This document shows, piece by piece, positions 22,897-36,500 of a stretch of 64,000 nt of DNA. The stretch spans positions 496,001 through 560,000 of the forward strand of contig JAFKAC010000021.1 of NCBI GenBank assembly GCA_025766275.1. Reading direction: 5' to 3'. Every line of letters begins with the position of its first letter. Within the stretch, counting starts at the first letter, position 1. The DNA is from Lactarius indigo (taxonomy: Eukaryota > Basidiomycota > Agaricomycetes > Russulales > Russulaceae). The notes under the pieces were generated by a model that saw only the letters and a program-made list of their open reading frames with translations, was not told the DNA's origin and did not search any database. The position numbers and the translations under genes are program-made.

Positions 22897-24844
22897 TATC
22901 GGCTATTTAGAGGTGGAAGGAAAGTGCGGTGGGTGGAGGGAAAAGAGACCGAAGCACCATAGTGCTTGTGTGGAAGTAAATATATATGATGCAGACCGAG
23001 GCCGCGCTGTTGTTTCAGGTCAGGGAACTAGGCTCATGCTCAGAGATTGAGCGCTATACAGAAGAAGCATTCCATTGCTGGGCAACGAGCGCGGGGCGCC
23101 TAGATTGGGGGTAGTCACAACTCTGTTGTTTCGCAATGCCAAACGTACATACAGTAGAATTAATTTTTGGACTACCAGAGGCCGGGACAACCTACTTTGG
23201 TATGTGCAACAGAATCTTTCGCAGTCGATATGCTCAGGAACCAACGATCCCAGCGCCCACGACAAATTAGTTTATGGGCTAAATGACCAAGACGATGGCA
23301 CCATAGATCAGCGTTCACATCAAAGAAGAGAAGAGTGATTACCGTACTGTATCAGGAAAAAAACTAAACCGAAACCAAAAAATTGCGGCGCCAAGGGAAT
23401 ATTGCTTACATAAATTAGAATCTAACGATGCAAAAATAATCATTTACAGTGGCGAAGGTGAGTGCAAGGTGCCAGAGTGTGATTGAGAGGGTGCCAAGGG
23501 TTTGCGACTCGTAAAGTATTATGCGTCCATCTACGACCATAGGGTCAGGGAGGGGTGCCATGACCGTTAACGAATGAGAACTCAACGAGCGTCTGATGGG
23601 ACATTTACCAGGGCGTCTACTAGTGACAGCCATGGAGAACCTGGATACCGGAACTCGCGCTAGCCCGGTTGCATTTTCACTTCGTGGGGTTTCTGACCCA
23701 ACCGTATCAACTTTGTGCTACGGGGGCGTGTTTTCTCTCTGTCTCTCTTACCAACACATATTTGACCTCGTCACGGTCGAGACAACGGGTCAACTAGTTT
23801 GAGTTGCCTTCTGTCAAACCTGAACTCGGCGAATAATTATTCGGTGGCATTTCTCGCGCTCCCCACTGCGGTGTCTAGTAGTCTGCTTCACAATCCGAGT
23901 TCGGAACAGTGGTCAGACTCTCAAGCGTACCCGAGCACGGCGATCTCATGTTCCGAGCCTAGATATAAATATCACACTCTCAAAGGATCGCATACTGCAT
24001 CTCTGTTTGTCCACTAAGCTATCTATCCACTCACGCTTCTGATGTGCCTGGAAGGACATGGGATAGAGATGTGGTGAGGGTTTTTTTTGTCTCTCGCCTC
24101 CGCGTCAGCCCTGAGCAGGAACGGCGCTGCCGGTGATGTTCACTATCTGTGTGGCGCCCATCATCTCGGCGGACTCGCAGCCTTGCTCGCAGTGGCGAAA
24201 TGTTAGGTGGGGAGAGAGGCCATATATAGGAAACGATGAAGATGTAGACACTCCCCTAGTTGACAGCAATAGGAAGGGGTATGGGCGACTAATTTGACCT
24301 TATATGCTGTTGTTGCCACCAAGAATAACGCTAGGGGAGCTGAGAATCCGTACCCTGTGCTTGAGCTAAAGAGAACACTGCTCCACCATATATCTTGGCT
24401 GTGCAGATACAGCGTACACCTCCTCATGTGTCTCCTTAACAGCCACTCTTGAAGGGGCACGAAGAAAAAATGAAGCCGACCTTGGCGACATCAAGCATAT
24501 TGATGCTAGGAAATCCGACGATGCTAAGGCGGAGGTGCTGGTAGGTGTTAGAGGAGAGGTTTACACACTGGTGCGATCCTACAGGGTGGAAGAGCAGCTT
24601 AGAGGTCGTGGTACGGACGCATATGCCAGTCCTGAAACGGAAGCTCATCACAGGCAGGGTAGCGCGGGAATACATTCCCATATATGGATAGCCGCGGCCC
24701 CACCAATCGGCTTGTAAGTTACCTTCTGCACCTCATTCCGTGAACTCCTCACCATACCAAACCCACTCCCGTAACTTTTAACTATTCACAGACCGAAGCA
24801 CTTCGGTGATAGGTTTTGGCTGCCGCGGGCTCGGTTCGGGCAGG
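22897..24844. other. Gene-poor region
   Basis: The left part holds the promoter of copy 2 and shares short stretches (GGCCGGGACAACCTACTTTG at about 23180) with the upstream region of copy 4 (about 30008). The rest has no supportable gene. A short frame at 23799..24017 (+) has no recognisable motif. Confidence 0.45.
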
Positions 24845-25274
24845 CGAATTCGTATTGCGATGGCCGGAAATACAGTTTTACCCTGTTCGTATTAACGTGC
24901 TTGCCCCGACTTCCACGGCTGTACTCCGCAGCCGGGGTTCATGACTCACTGATACTTGGCCAACTCCCGTTACGATTTAGGTGCTGCGCACGCCCCAGGT
25001 TCATTAAGAGAGACCTGTCGTTGCCATGATAGTAGAGTTGGCGCAGGATTGACTGCATGCATTCCCGACCGGGCCCAGTCATCAACATCCTCAAGTTTGT
25101 GGGTATCGTCGTCATACACAATGCCAGAAACAGGGAAAATATACGATAACGATCGAACACATCTACGGTACGATGCATGGAGACGACTACATTAAGCCGC
25201 ATCATTCTCGTTGTCTGCCTTGGCGCAGGACAAAGTGCCTGACTCCGGTAGTATATACAAATGCGACGATCAAA
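24845..25274 (-). repeat. Duplicated 3' flank of DUF6533 copy 3
   Basis: Downstream sequence of copy 3, homologous to the flanks of copies 1 and 2. This shows that the duplicated unit extends about 0.4-0.5 kb beyond the stop codon. Confidence 0.7.
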
Positions 25275-27075
25275 CTAAACCTGCTCCCAAACAGGGTCTT
25301 GGTCTTTGGGGACCTCGTCTCGGGCTCTAGCATCCACCACTATCGACTTGTCGATGCGCACCTGAAGATCAAAGTCGTTCTTTGTGTTGTCAAACTCGTC
25401 CTGTGACCTTGGCGTATCATCTTGTTCGGCTCTTGTCTGCAGGTTTGTCCCCTTGACGAAGCGCAAAGTGGACGTGGTCGCACGGAAATTTGGTAGCTGG
25501 GCCAAACCGATTGACTTTTGAACTATTCCGGTGTCTGTTAACTTCTTAGTGACCGCACGGCGTTTGAGAGATAGCTTACGTACCACGAAGATGGATGAGA
25601 ATGCGTTGGCTCATGATCCACGTGACCGAATACTCAAACGATGCACTAGGACCAGCACGATAAGGCTTATGGGGAAGGCGTAGAATGGGTATGGAAATAC
25701 CCGGTGGTTTGAAGGACATGGTCGGTGCCCCGAAACATCAATATGTTCGCCAAATTTGTGACTGCACGGAACGAGGTCAACTGTACTCGATGGTCGACGG
25801 AGAGAAGTTAGAGAACATACGCGTCAGTACAACGAAATATCCAAGACCATCGTACAGTAATCTTGCTTTACAAGTCAGAATTTCACAATTGCCATAACCG
25901 AGACGACTTACATCTTGAAGAGCCGCGAGGTACTGGAGCAAGTCAGACTTGAGGGTAAACTTTATAGAAGTATGCCCTACCCGGATGCTACGGACTTGAC
26001 TTTCATGAGGTAGACGGTCGAGATCGACAATGTAAGACAATCGTATAGCATCGCTACCAGGTAAAATGACCAGGTAGAGATTGGGCTTTGTGGATGCGCG
26101 CTGGAGACTATACAACTTCGGTACCGTCAGGAAGGGGGGCACTTTAGCATTCAAGCGAATGATGCGTACTTTCCCTTGCGTAGTCATGTGGATTTCAATC
26201 ACCATACTCACGGACACTAACCACGGTACTCACATCCGTCATTACAGCTGAATGGTATAATGTCAGTATGGTGATGACTCGTGCGGAAAAGCTTTCTCGA
26301 CTCACGAATCCGGTCATATAGACTGGAAAACCATTGAAACTGCTTCGATGTCAAAACAGGAAGCATCCCATTGGAGACGAAGAAAACTGACTGCAGTACC
26401 CATAATGTATGTTGATAAGAGGGTCCTCCCTACCCAGAGATTTCTTTGGGAAATACCATACGTCCTAAAGCTCATCATTAGACTCGAGATAAGGCTAGTA
26501 GAACGGAACTCACCGAATACCCAGGATTGCCTGCGACACCATTATCTGGATCACTGTCATACTAGTCAGACAGGAGTGCCAACGCGGTGCAGCTATTGAA
26601 CCCGTACCTTTAAGCGCAGGAGCGGCTAGGCGGTAGTGCTCGCAGGCTTTGGGCGTGAAGCCGTGGTAGAAAAATCCTACGTTGCTGACAACCAGTACAA
26701 TTATGCTGGTGTAACTACATAGACTGTGAGGCATTGATACCCAATCGACAAAGAGAGAATACCCACCGAATAAGAACAAATAATATAAATCCCAAACTGT
26801 CCGTAACCAATGTTAACTGATTACGGACTCTTCGCGGACGTGAATCAAAACATCTAACCTTCGCCGATTAGAGGACTTATAGAACCGGTATTCTGCGGGG
26901 AGGGTGATGAAATAACTAGACGGATATGAGTCCCCACGAGAGGTCACGACCCGCAAAGGATAACATACTCATAAGTGGCCATAGTCAGCGACGCAATGCG
27001 TAGGTTATTATCTGCCGCAATAGCGCCAGAACTGGGATATATAGTTGTGGCGGCCGCGACTACTCCTTCGGCCAT
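25275..27075 (-). pseudogene. DUF6533-family membrane protein, copy 3 (probably defective splicing)
   Basis: The start is ATG at 27075 (MAEGVVAAATT). The first eight exons follow copy 1: YDYFITLPAEYRFYKSSNRR, then SLGFILFVLIRYTSI, VLVVSNVGFFYHGF, QIMVSQAILGIRTYGIS, WVGRTLLSTYIM and QWFSSLYDRIPVMTD. At exon 9 the AG acceptor present in copies 1 and 2 is changed (near 26127) and no in-phase replacement AG is evident, although the exon body still encodes STWSFYLVAMLYDCLTLSIS-like sequence in the expected frame. The later exons and the tail NDFDLQVRIDKSIVVDARA with its stop at 25275 are kept. It may be a young pseudogene, or it may use a non-obvious acceptor. I cannot exclude that it is still expressed in shortened form. 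Confidence 0.6.
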
Positions 27076-27877
27076 TACTTATGTTTTTGGTTACTTAGAG
27101 AAATATGCAAGAGTAATAGGTGTAGGGGAAAGGAAAAGGAGACCAGGCTGTCATCGTATTCGTGTGTAATTAAGTATATAATGCAGAGGGGGGCAGCCGC
27201 GTTGTTGTCTCAGGGAATGAGGCTCGTGCCAGAAATTCCAAGTAACGAGAGTACGGTGCGCCAATATGAGGAGCGACCACAGCTCTATTTCTTCCAGAAT
27301 CGGCACATAGAGACAAAAGGGCTCGCGAAAATGTTAAGCGATAGGGTTATGAAGGGAGAGTCCTAGAAGGCGTTAGCTATTTTTTGCACCCCTGCGCATA
27401 TCGGGCACGCTAATCAAGGTCATTTGGCCATGTCCTTACACATTCGAATCAAGCTGAGGGGTGTTTTTGCGCCTGCAATTAACACTAGGCACTGGCAAAT
27501 TCAAGTCAAACGAATCGAACTTGTAGCCCGTAAGGTGATGCCTGTAAGATGATGTAAGATGACGACATGAAAAGTAAGCGCTAGTGAGCTTCCGGCCCGG
27601 AGCCGGAGCCGAGTCTAGACGCCGGCTCTAGCCAAGAGAGGTGAGCTGTTGCAGCTACAACGATAGCACAAGTACACATACACACCTACAATATGACACC
27701 ACACATGTCCAATGAATTCCCCAAAGCATGATGCCTGCAGTCGCACCATAGGCCGCACTGTGTCCACCGACCAGATGACTGTGAAAGGTTGGTGTTGAGT
27801 CCGTCCCAACGGCATCACATAGAACCCAGCTCCCGTCAAGGGCGCACTAAAAGTACAAGTAAATGAGACAATATAGA
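27076..27877. other. Intergenic region between DUF6533 copies 3 and 4
   Basis: About 0.8 kb. It includes the copy 3 promoter region at its left end. There are short GTAAGATGATG-type repeats near 27535-27560 and GCCGGAGCCG-type repeats near 27596. I see no gene. Confidence 0.5.
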
Positions 27878-29723
27878 CTAAACATCATGATATTCCCGTT
27901 CCCAAAAGGATTTGGGAGAAGTGTAATAACCTTGCTCTCTGGAGTCCTTGGCTTGCAGCCCACCATCCACAACTATCGACCTCTCAACGCGCACCTCGAG
28001 ATCGAAATCGGTCTCCGTGTTGCCACACTCATCCGGTAACCCTGGAGTGTCATTTCGTTTAAGAGTTGTCTTGTGTTTTGCCTCTCCATCGAAGCGCACC
28101 GCGGACGTGATCGCACGGTTTGTGGGTAGCTGGCCTACAACGACAGACTTCTGCTCCATTCTCGTCTCTGGCAATAATTTAAGTCGAAAAGGCGATTCGA
28201 GCAATAGCTCACGAAGCCTCACGTACCATGAAGATGAATGAGAATCCGTTGGCTCATAATCCAAGTGACCGAATACCCAAGCGACGCACTGGGATCGTCT
28301 CAATAGGGCAACGACAGGGGATATAAAATAGGGAAATACCCGCTGGTTTGAATAGCGTGATGTGTACCCCGAAACAGGACTATGTTCGCCGCGTTCATAA
28401 CTGCGTGGAAGAGGTCAGTCATATTCGATGATCGACAGAGAGAACATACGCGTCAACACAACGAAATATCCGAGGCCATCGTAAAGTATACTTGCTTTGT
28501 AATAAGACCTTTTTAGAAAAATACCAAATTGTATCACCTACACCTTCACGAGCCACAAAGCACTGCCACTAGTTCGAGTCAGACGCGACAGTAGACATAA
28601 TAGGAACGTGACGCACGAAGATGCTACAGTCCTGACTTTCATCAGGTAGAAGATCGAGATCGATAATGTAAGGCAATCAAACAACATCGCTACTAGGTAA
28701 AACGACCAGGTAGAGATTGCGCGTTGCGGATGAATGCTAGCGCTTGTGCAACTTGTCATTGTGTCAGAAAAAATCCGGGCGATAGTACTGAGGACAAACT
28801 ATACGTACTTTCCCTTATCAGAATTAGTAGGTATAGTCCCGCGGACTTCAATCAGCACCTGCAAGTCCACTAAGGGCCGTACTCACGTCTATCAGTACAG
28901 CTGAACGGTACTCTGTCAGAACTGTGATGATGTACGGGCATGCCCTCCTGACTCACGCATCCGAGAAAATAGACTTGAAAACCATTGGAACTGTGCCTCG
29001 GTCAAAACGGGAAGCATCGCCTCAAGAGCTGAGAAAACGGACTCCAGTGGCCATAATATACACCAACAAAAGGGTCCGGCCTACCCAACGCTTGCGTTGG
29101 GAGATGTTATACGCCCTAGAGCTCCACATCAGACTCGGGATGAAAACAGTAAAACCGAGACTCACCGAATAGCCAGGATTGCCTGCGACACCATTGTTTG
29201 GACAACTTCCAGACTAGTCAACCGGGAGTACCGCGCAGCGTAGCGCACTGAACCGTACCTTTGAGGGCGGGGACAGCCAAGTGGAAATGGTCGCAAGAAT
29301 TTGGCGTGAAGCCGCGATAGAAAAACCCCACATTACTAAGAACCAGTACAATTATGCTTGTGTAACTGCAGAGAATGTGAGAAGGTTATGCGACTGACAA
29401 TGTGAGAAGACCCGCCGAATAAGGACAAATAATACAAGACCCGAGCTATCCACCAAATGTTAACCGATTAGGAATGTTATGAGCATGAATGGGAGCCTCT
29501 CACCTTCTGCGACCAGAGGACCTATAGAATCGGTATTCTGCAGGAAGGGTGACGAGATAACTAGGTGGACATGAGTCTCCACAAGAAGTCGCGATCTGCA
29601 ATTGACGACATACTCGTAAGTGGCGATGGTCACCGACACAATGCGTAAGTCATTATCTGCCGTCATAGCACTCGGAGTGGGGATTATTTCGGAGGTAGCG
29701 AGCTCAGACCGTCCCATGATCAT
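27878..29723 (-). pseudogene. DUF6533-family membrane protein, copy 4 (most diverged, probably defective)
   Basis: The start is ATG at 29723. The exon order of the family is kept: TYDYLVTLPAEYRFYRSS, SGLVLFVLIRYTSI, LVLSNVGFFYRGFTP, QTMVSQAILAIRAYNIS, WVGRTLLLVYIM, then STWSFYLVAMLFDCLTLSIS and a longer tail (TDFDLEVRVERSIVVDG) ending at 27878. Two departures are seen. The donor of intron 3 is GC, not GT. The exon 9 acceptor AG is replaced by CA (near 28762), as in copy 3 but by a different change. The duplicated 3' flank shared by copies 1-3 is not evident here. It is most likely an older copy in decay. Confidence 0.55.
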
Positions 29724-30470
29724 TATTGGAACCTCCGACTAGTCAGAGGGGAAATAAAAGTGGGGGGAGAAGGGATAAGAAATCGTAAACATCTGAATAG
29801 TCGGGTGGAAGTATTATATATATAATGCGTGCGGGGTCCGCGTCCTTTAAGGCAATCTCGCTCTTCCTGGGGAGAGCTCTATACTAGTGCCAAGCAGTGA
29901 GTCGGCCCCTCGATCAGGGACCATAGCCCTGCAGCCAGGTAGCCGGATATAAGTCTCCAGCAATATCTTTTTTACCTCGAGGATTTGTGGCTTGTGACAG
30001 GTGCCGGGACAACCTACTTTGATACGACTGGTTGATCAGTTAACCTTAGGACGTTGAGTGGCGATACAGCACCTACAAGGGATTCATCTGCCAGTCGAAT
30101 GACCATGTCAGCGCCATAGAATGTGTCAAAGAGCGCGTGAGTGTTAGTTGTCCCACGATGTCGGAAAGTGTGAGTTATGTACACAAATCGGTCATCCACT
30201 CCTCGAATGGACACAGATAGTTTGAAGAGGAATTGAATTATTTATTTTTTCCCTGACTAATGCCCAGAGAATGCCACAAAGAAATGCCACAAAGAATCTT
30301 AGTTGAGGGACGAGAGGGGTTGAGCTCAGCCCGCCTCGAGATCTTGCACACCCACCGATACGAGCAGGTAATTAGGTTGGCAACCGACTTCTGCCACCGA
30401 TATGTCGCCACAGGCACTCCAATAAACCACCGAGACAGGTCCCAAGCAGGCTCGAGGTGAGGAGAGCTCA
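29724..30470. other. Intergenic region
   Basis: The left half is the upstream region of DUF6533 copy 4. The right half is the 3' side of the PIH1-domain gene. I see no further gene. Confidence 0.5.
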
Positions 30471-31687
30471 CTACGCCACTATCACAAGGCATCGTTCTTT
30501 CGTGCGCCACTCGGCTCGAGCCCCATCAACGTCCAAATTACGGTCACGTTTAAGCATTAGGGCGTGTTCTGCTTCTTGCGGACTGATACCAGTAGGGAAA
30601 AGCGCTCGTCCGAAGGCCGAATCAGGCAAGTTTAGGTCAATGTCGAGCACATATAGACCCGGGATGACCAAGGTGAGTCGGCGGGATTCGATATCAAGCG
30701 TTGCGGATGCAATGGTAGCACGAGTCTGGAAGGTGGTGTGATATGACCATGGCCGGAGCAGAAATAGTAAGGAAACTGAGGACGTACAAGTCTCGGAACT
30801 TGGACCGTGATAAAAATGTCTTGGTCCTCTTTCTTCCATGTCCAGGAAGGGCGCTCGGAAGTACTTTCGTTGTGGAGCTCCGAGAGTCCTTTAGGTGGGT
30901 AAGGGGAATAGAGATCTCCCGACCCGTCAACACCAGGAACTTCTTCAACAAGTCGCTTTGACGAGGTATTCCCTGGAGAAACATCCCGATAGCGGTCATT
31001 GGGGAACAATTCAGCGGGGATGGAGATTATTCGCTGCTCAAGGACGCCTTTCGAGGTGATGTTGGGCGTTCCAAGTGTACGGGATAGCGAAAACGAGTTC
31101 TGTACCTCAATCTGTTTCAGGGCGCGTTCTAGATCGTGGTAAAGGATATGAGCTTCAATAGATCTGGAGGCACGAGTATTGCAAAACCGGAGTTATTTGA
31201 TCGAACGACAACAAGTCCAGTTACAACCCGTGGATGACGATGACGCTTACCGATCAAAAACTTCTTAACATCGACATCTTTCAATACGCGGCTTTTGAAC
31301 GACGAGTGATAGATACAGTCAAAGACGACAGAAGGGTTTCCCGCTAGGCAAAATAGCGAGTTAGCAAGACAAGTCCCCAGCCATGACGCACAGGATCGCA
31401 CCTTTGTCGGTATCCAGGCGGCCGTCGGATACGAAGATATAGATTGTGTCGCCCCCGTTATCTGACAGTGTTTGATGGTCGCCAGTCAGCGTCGCCGTGG
31501 CAAGTTCGAGGGCTTTATCAACTCCATTAAGAGGTGGCGGGACGTCTTTCGACCAAGCTATGTTAACGAAAACCTTAAGACCTTGAGGGAGTGCGGCTCG
31601 GTTGAGGAGTCCCGGGTGTAGTAATTTTGATTTGACGCAGAAGCCGGGCGAAGGCGAAATGTTGATATTTTTCCAAGTTGAGGTCAT
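30471..31687 (-). CDS. PIH1-domain protein (R2TP / HSP90 co-chaperone family)
   Basis: PIH1 proteins such as Pih1/Nop17 and PIH1D1 act in the R2TP complex with HSP90 and Rvb ATPases, assembling snoRNPs, RNA polymerases and PIKK kinases. Four exons: 31687..31402, 31343..31251, 31152..30788 and 30725..30471, 332 residues. The N-terminal PIH1 domain starts SPSPGFCVKSKLL, then GLKVFVNIAWSKDVPPP, YIFVSDGRLDTDKAGNPSVV and FDCIYHSSFKSRVL. After a variable linker, the C-terminal CS-like domain starts near RPSWTWKKEDQDIFITVQVP and includes TLDIESRRLTLVIPGLYVLD. Both domains are in the usual order and the length is normal. The start at 31687 is the ATG of MTSTWKN. It is divergent from DAHP synthase with only 161 bp between starts, so the promoters probably overlap. 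Confidence 0.85.
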
Positions 31688-31848
31688 GACAATCGATAAG
31701 GGCAAAAAGTCAGCCAGTCAACACTCTTACTCTAACCTTAACTTCCGAGTCGAGTCACTGTCGAGTCACAATGGACGAACAGGCTCAAAAACACTCTCTA
31801 TCGAGATTTAGGCGTCAGTTGTTCAAAATTTGCTAATTTCTCGTATTC

Positions 31849-33326
<1,478 letters not shown>

Positions 33327-33530
33327 ATAAATAAGTCAGCAATGGTACCCGCGTTCTAGATCGTCTCCGTCTCGTCTCCGTCGCAAAGCCTTGTATCATT
33401 ATAATTACAAATACAGATGTCCTCCCCACCAGTTGTTTGGGAGAAGAAAATGGATCACGAGGTCGAAATACGAGGCTACAGATGGGAATGGGAAGCGTGC
33501 AGAAATCATCGAAAAAAAAACTAGCGGACC

Positions 33531-36500
33531 CTAACTATTTATCTGCTCTGCAGCCGATCCAGCTCGCCATACGTGCAAGACCTCGTCGAGAGAGCGCATA
33601 GCCCACCCAGATCCAAGTGTCGTGGTCATTTGTGTACCTGTGGCGTGAAGGACCTCACGTACGCCACGTTCCAGTGCCGCGGCGTCTCCGCCCGATCCTT
33701 CTGGAGGAGGCAATTCGACACAGGCGGCGTGTGCGCGCTGCGCAAGGCCTTGGAGTACCCTGAGAAGCGTGGAAACCGGCACGTTATTCCGAATCAGGTA
33801 CCAAGCGATCGCGCCTGCGCCAACAGCGTCTACCATGGTTGTCGGGATAGCATCCCCACGCGCGTATGCCCCAAGGGAAGCCAAGAACGCGGGGTCGGTG
33901 CGGACGGCCTCGAGTTGCTGGTCGAGTGCAGACAGCGTGCCGGATAACGTCCCTTCGCGAATCAACGGCGCACGAGAGCCGTTCTCGCCTCTTCCACTGA
34001 ATCGCCTCTCGTAGACCTTGCTGTAGAAGTCGACCGCAAAACGCAGGTCTTGCAAACGCAGATGGAAGTAGCGCGAGGAAGGCTTCATGGTGCGATACCG
34101 GTATAGGAGGAGATGGGACTGCAATGTCTGGGGCTTATCTTGGAGTATGCAATCGAGTAAACTCGCGCGGCAGTACGCGTTGAAGACCTGTTCCGGGCCA
34201 ATTTCCGATCCATTTCGGCAGAGGTGGTCGGCGAACGCTAGGAAAAACGGGTCGTTCGAAAATGAGGAGATAAATTGGTTGAGGTCCCCGGCGGGATGCG
34301 CCTTAGTATCTGTGAGCCGCGGAAAGTCAAGGGTGGCAGCATCACCTGAGGATGACCCCGAGCGCACGAACAGGCTGCGGCTCCCCTTGGGGTCTTCCAG
34401 ATAGCTTAAAAACGCGGTTCGGCGCTTGACGTAAATGGTTTGACTGCGAAGAAGCGACTCCTTGTGTCGCCGCACATTTGCTAAATCAAGGTAGAACGGC
34501 CAGTACCTAGGAGTGTCGACACGGATAGAAAGAACTCTATCGAAATCGGGGATGAGGGTAGGAGAGATTAATTGGGCCATTTCGACGTCTGCACCTTCCT
34601 TGACCTTTATTTTGATGGGGAGGTAGACAATTTCCTTCGTGTCGACATCCCGCGAGATGAGACACCTCGGTTCAACAGCCAAGACCCATAAGTGCCTAAG
34701 AGCTTGCAAATACGATTTGTTGTCTGAGGAGACGGGAGCAAACCGGGGAAAGAAGGCAGCTACTAAACACGCGATGGCCGCATCTGAGCTTCCTAACGTG
34801 TATCGGCCCCCACCTAGGAACAGGAGACCCAGCGACATGTGGGTAGCCATGTGAGTGCCGTAGCGCATAGCCTGGTTGTACATGCCGAACGAGTACCGAA
34901 GCCTCCGCAGGCAATTAATTTCACCAGTCCCTGCCATGACAACATTCAAGGAGATTGATATCAGGTTCAATCCGTCGCGAATCGCATGTCTCTTGATTTT
35001 ATGATCGTATGCCGGGCCTGCGTGATAACCCTTGTGAACGGAGATAAAGCCAGCTATGCTCTGCTGACTCACCATTCGTGTATGCTAAACGGCTGAACGT
35101 GTCGTAATAGTTGATAAGCAGTAAGTACGGTTCTTCCCGGGCCGTGCCCGCGTATTTGAGGGCTATCGCGAAGCAACAACCTGCAACAATGTTGTAGAAC
35201 GCGAGGTCAATAGCATCGTCTATTGTCTTTCTTTGCGCACGTCCATCCAACTCTTTGGCGATGTAGGTTGGGAGTTGCGCGTCAACCCATTCTCGGGTAG
35301 GTGTGATCCGGTCCCAGAGGATGAGGTTCCGAGCTAACGTGCGTAACAGCAAGAAGTTCGGCGGGATATGGTTCAAGGCCATGACCGTGTCCGGGATGGT
35401 GAGTATGTCAGCGACTTCTTGACTCTCTGTTCTCAGGTACATCAGCCCGAGGGCTATGGTCGCCGCAGGAGAAGTAAGGTTGATGTCGAATGCTGCCCGC
35501 GTACGTCTGCTGCGCATATGTGAAGGGGCCTCCCCGTGAATGAGGATTCGCAGTTCTGAAACTAATGCTTCATCGGCAGGTACAGGTACAACAGAGCCGC
35601 CGCCTAACGTGACCATCCCGAAAGCAAGTGCTGCAGCCATGGCATAGGCTTCGCGGTGTTCGTTGCTGAGGTCTGGTTGAGTGAGGTCATTGCGGCAGAT
35701 TTGCTTGAGACAGACTTCAGCCATCCGTCTGTTTTTCGAGCCCATGTATAGGAGACCAAGACCGACGAGGCCCGCAGCTTGGGTTATTAGAGGGACATTA
35801 AGATCTATTGTAGGCGTGGGGAGAAGAGCAGGGGTGTGTACGGCAATCAGTTTGGTCACGTGCCGGTTCCCACTGCCAACATTCGCTGCGGATAGACCAA
35901 GCAATATGCCGATGGACGTTAGGTCGTGCTTGGGGGTCAAGTAGCCAAAAGTATGCCAGGTCAACATCTCCCGGAGATGGCCTGTCAACCCCAGTCCGTA
36001 CAAAAACCCGGCGTGTTCGGGTGTCAACTCGGAGGGCCTATTGAACTTGATCCACGAACTTTCGATGGCATTTGAGGAAGGAGATATCCTCAGCGCTGCG
36101 GCAACGCCGTTGTGGAAGTCTCCCCAATTGAGGCTGTCCAGAGGAATTTTGTTCGGCTCTGGGGCAATAGTGATATTCTGAGGTTGAATGTGTATCGAAA
36201 ACTCTATCTTCGGGATGGCATATGCTTCTCGGGTAACTGTAGGTACGGAACCAAACGTGAACATAGCACGGCCCAAGGGTAGAGCAAGCGTTCGTTCCGC
36301 AATCCTGAGCACGTGGTTCTGTTGTTCCTTGGCTTGATCATGTTCACTGTGAGAAGATGTCACATTAATGCTACTATCGCAGAAAGCGATCAAAAGCGCA
36401 CCTGAGCTCAGGACGTTCAATCATTCTAACTGTCGGTACTTCCGAGGAGCGCAACATCCGTGCGACCTCGTCAAGCCGCTTATCTTGACCAAATCGAATC

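Noticed and set aside
33573..33947. Plus-strand frame at the 3' end of APC1
   Set aside because: Antisense to the confirmed last exon of APC1, with no start context or motif.
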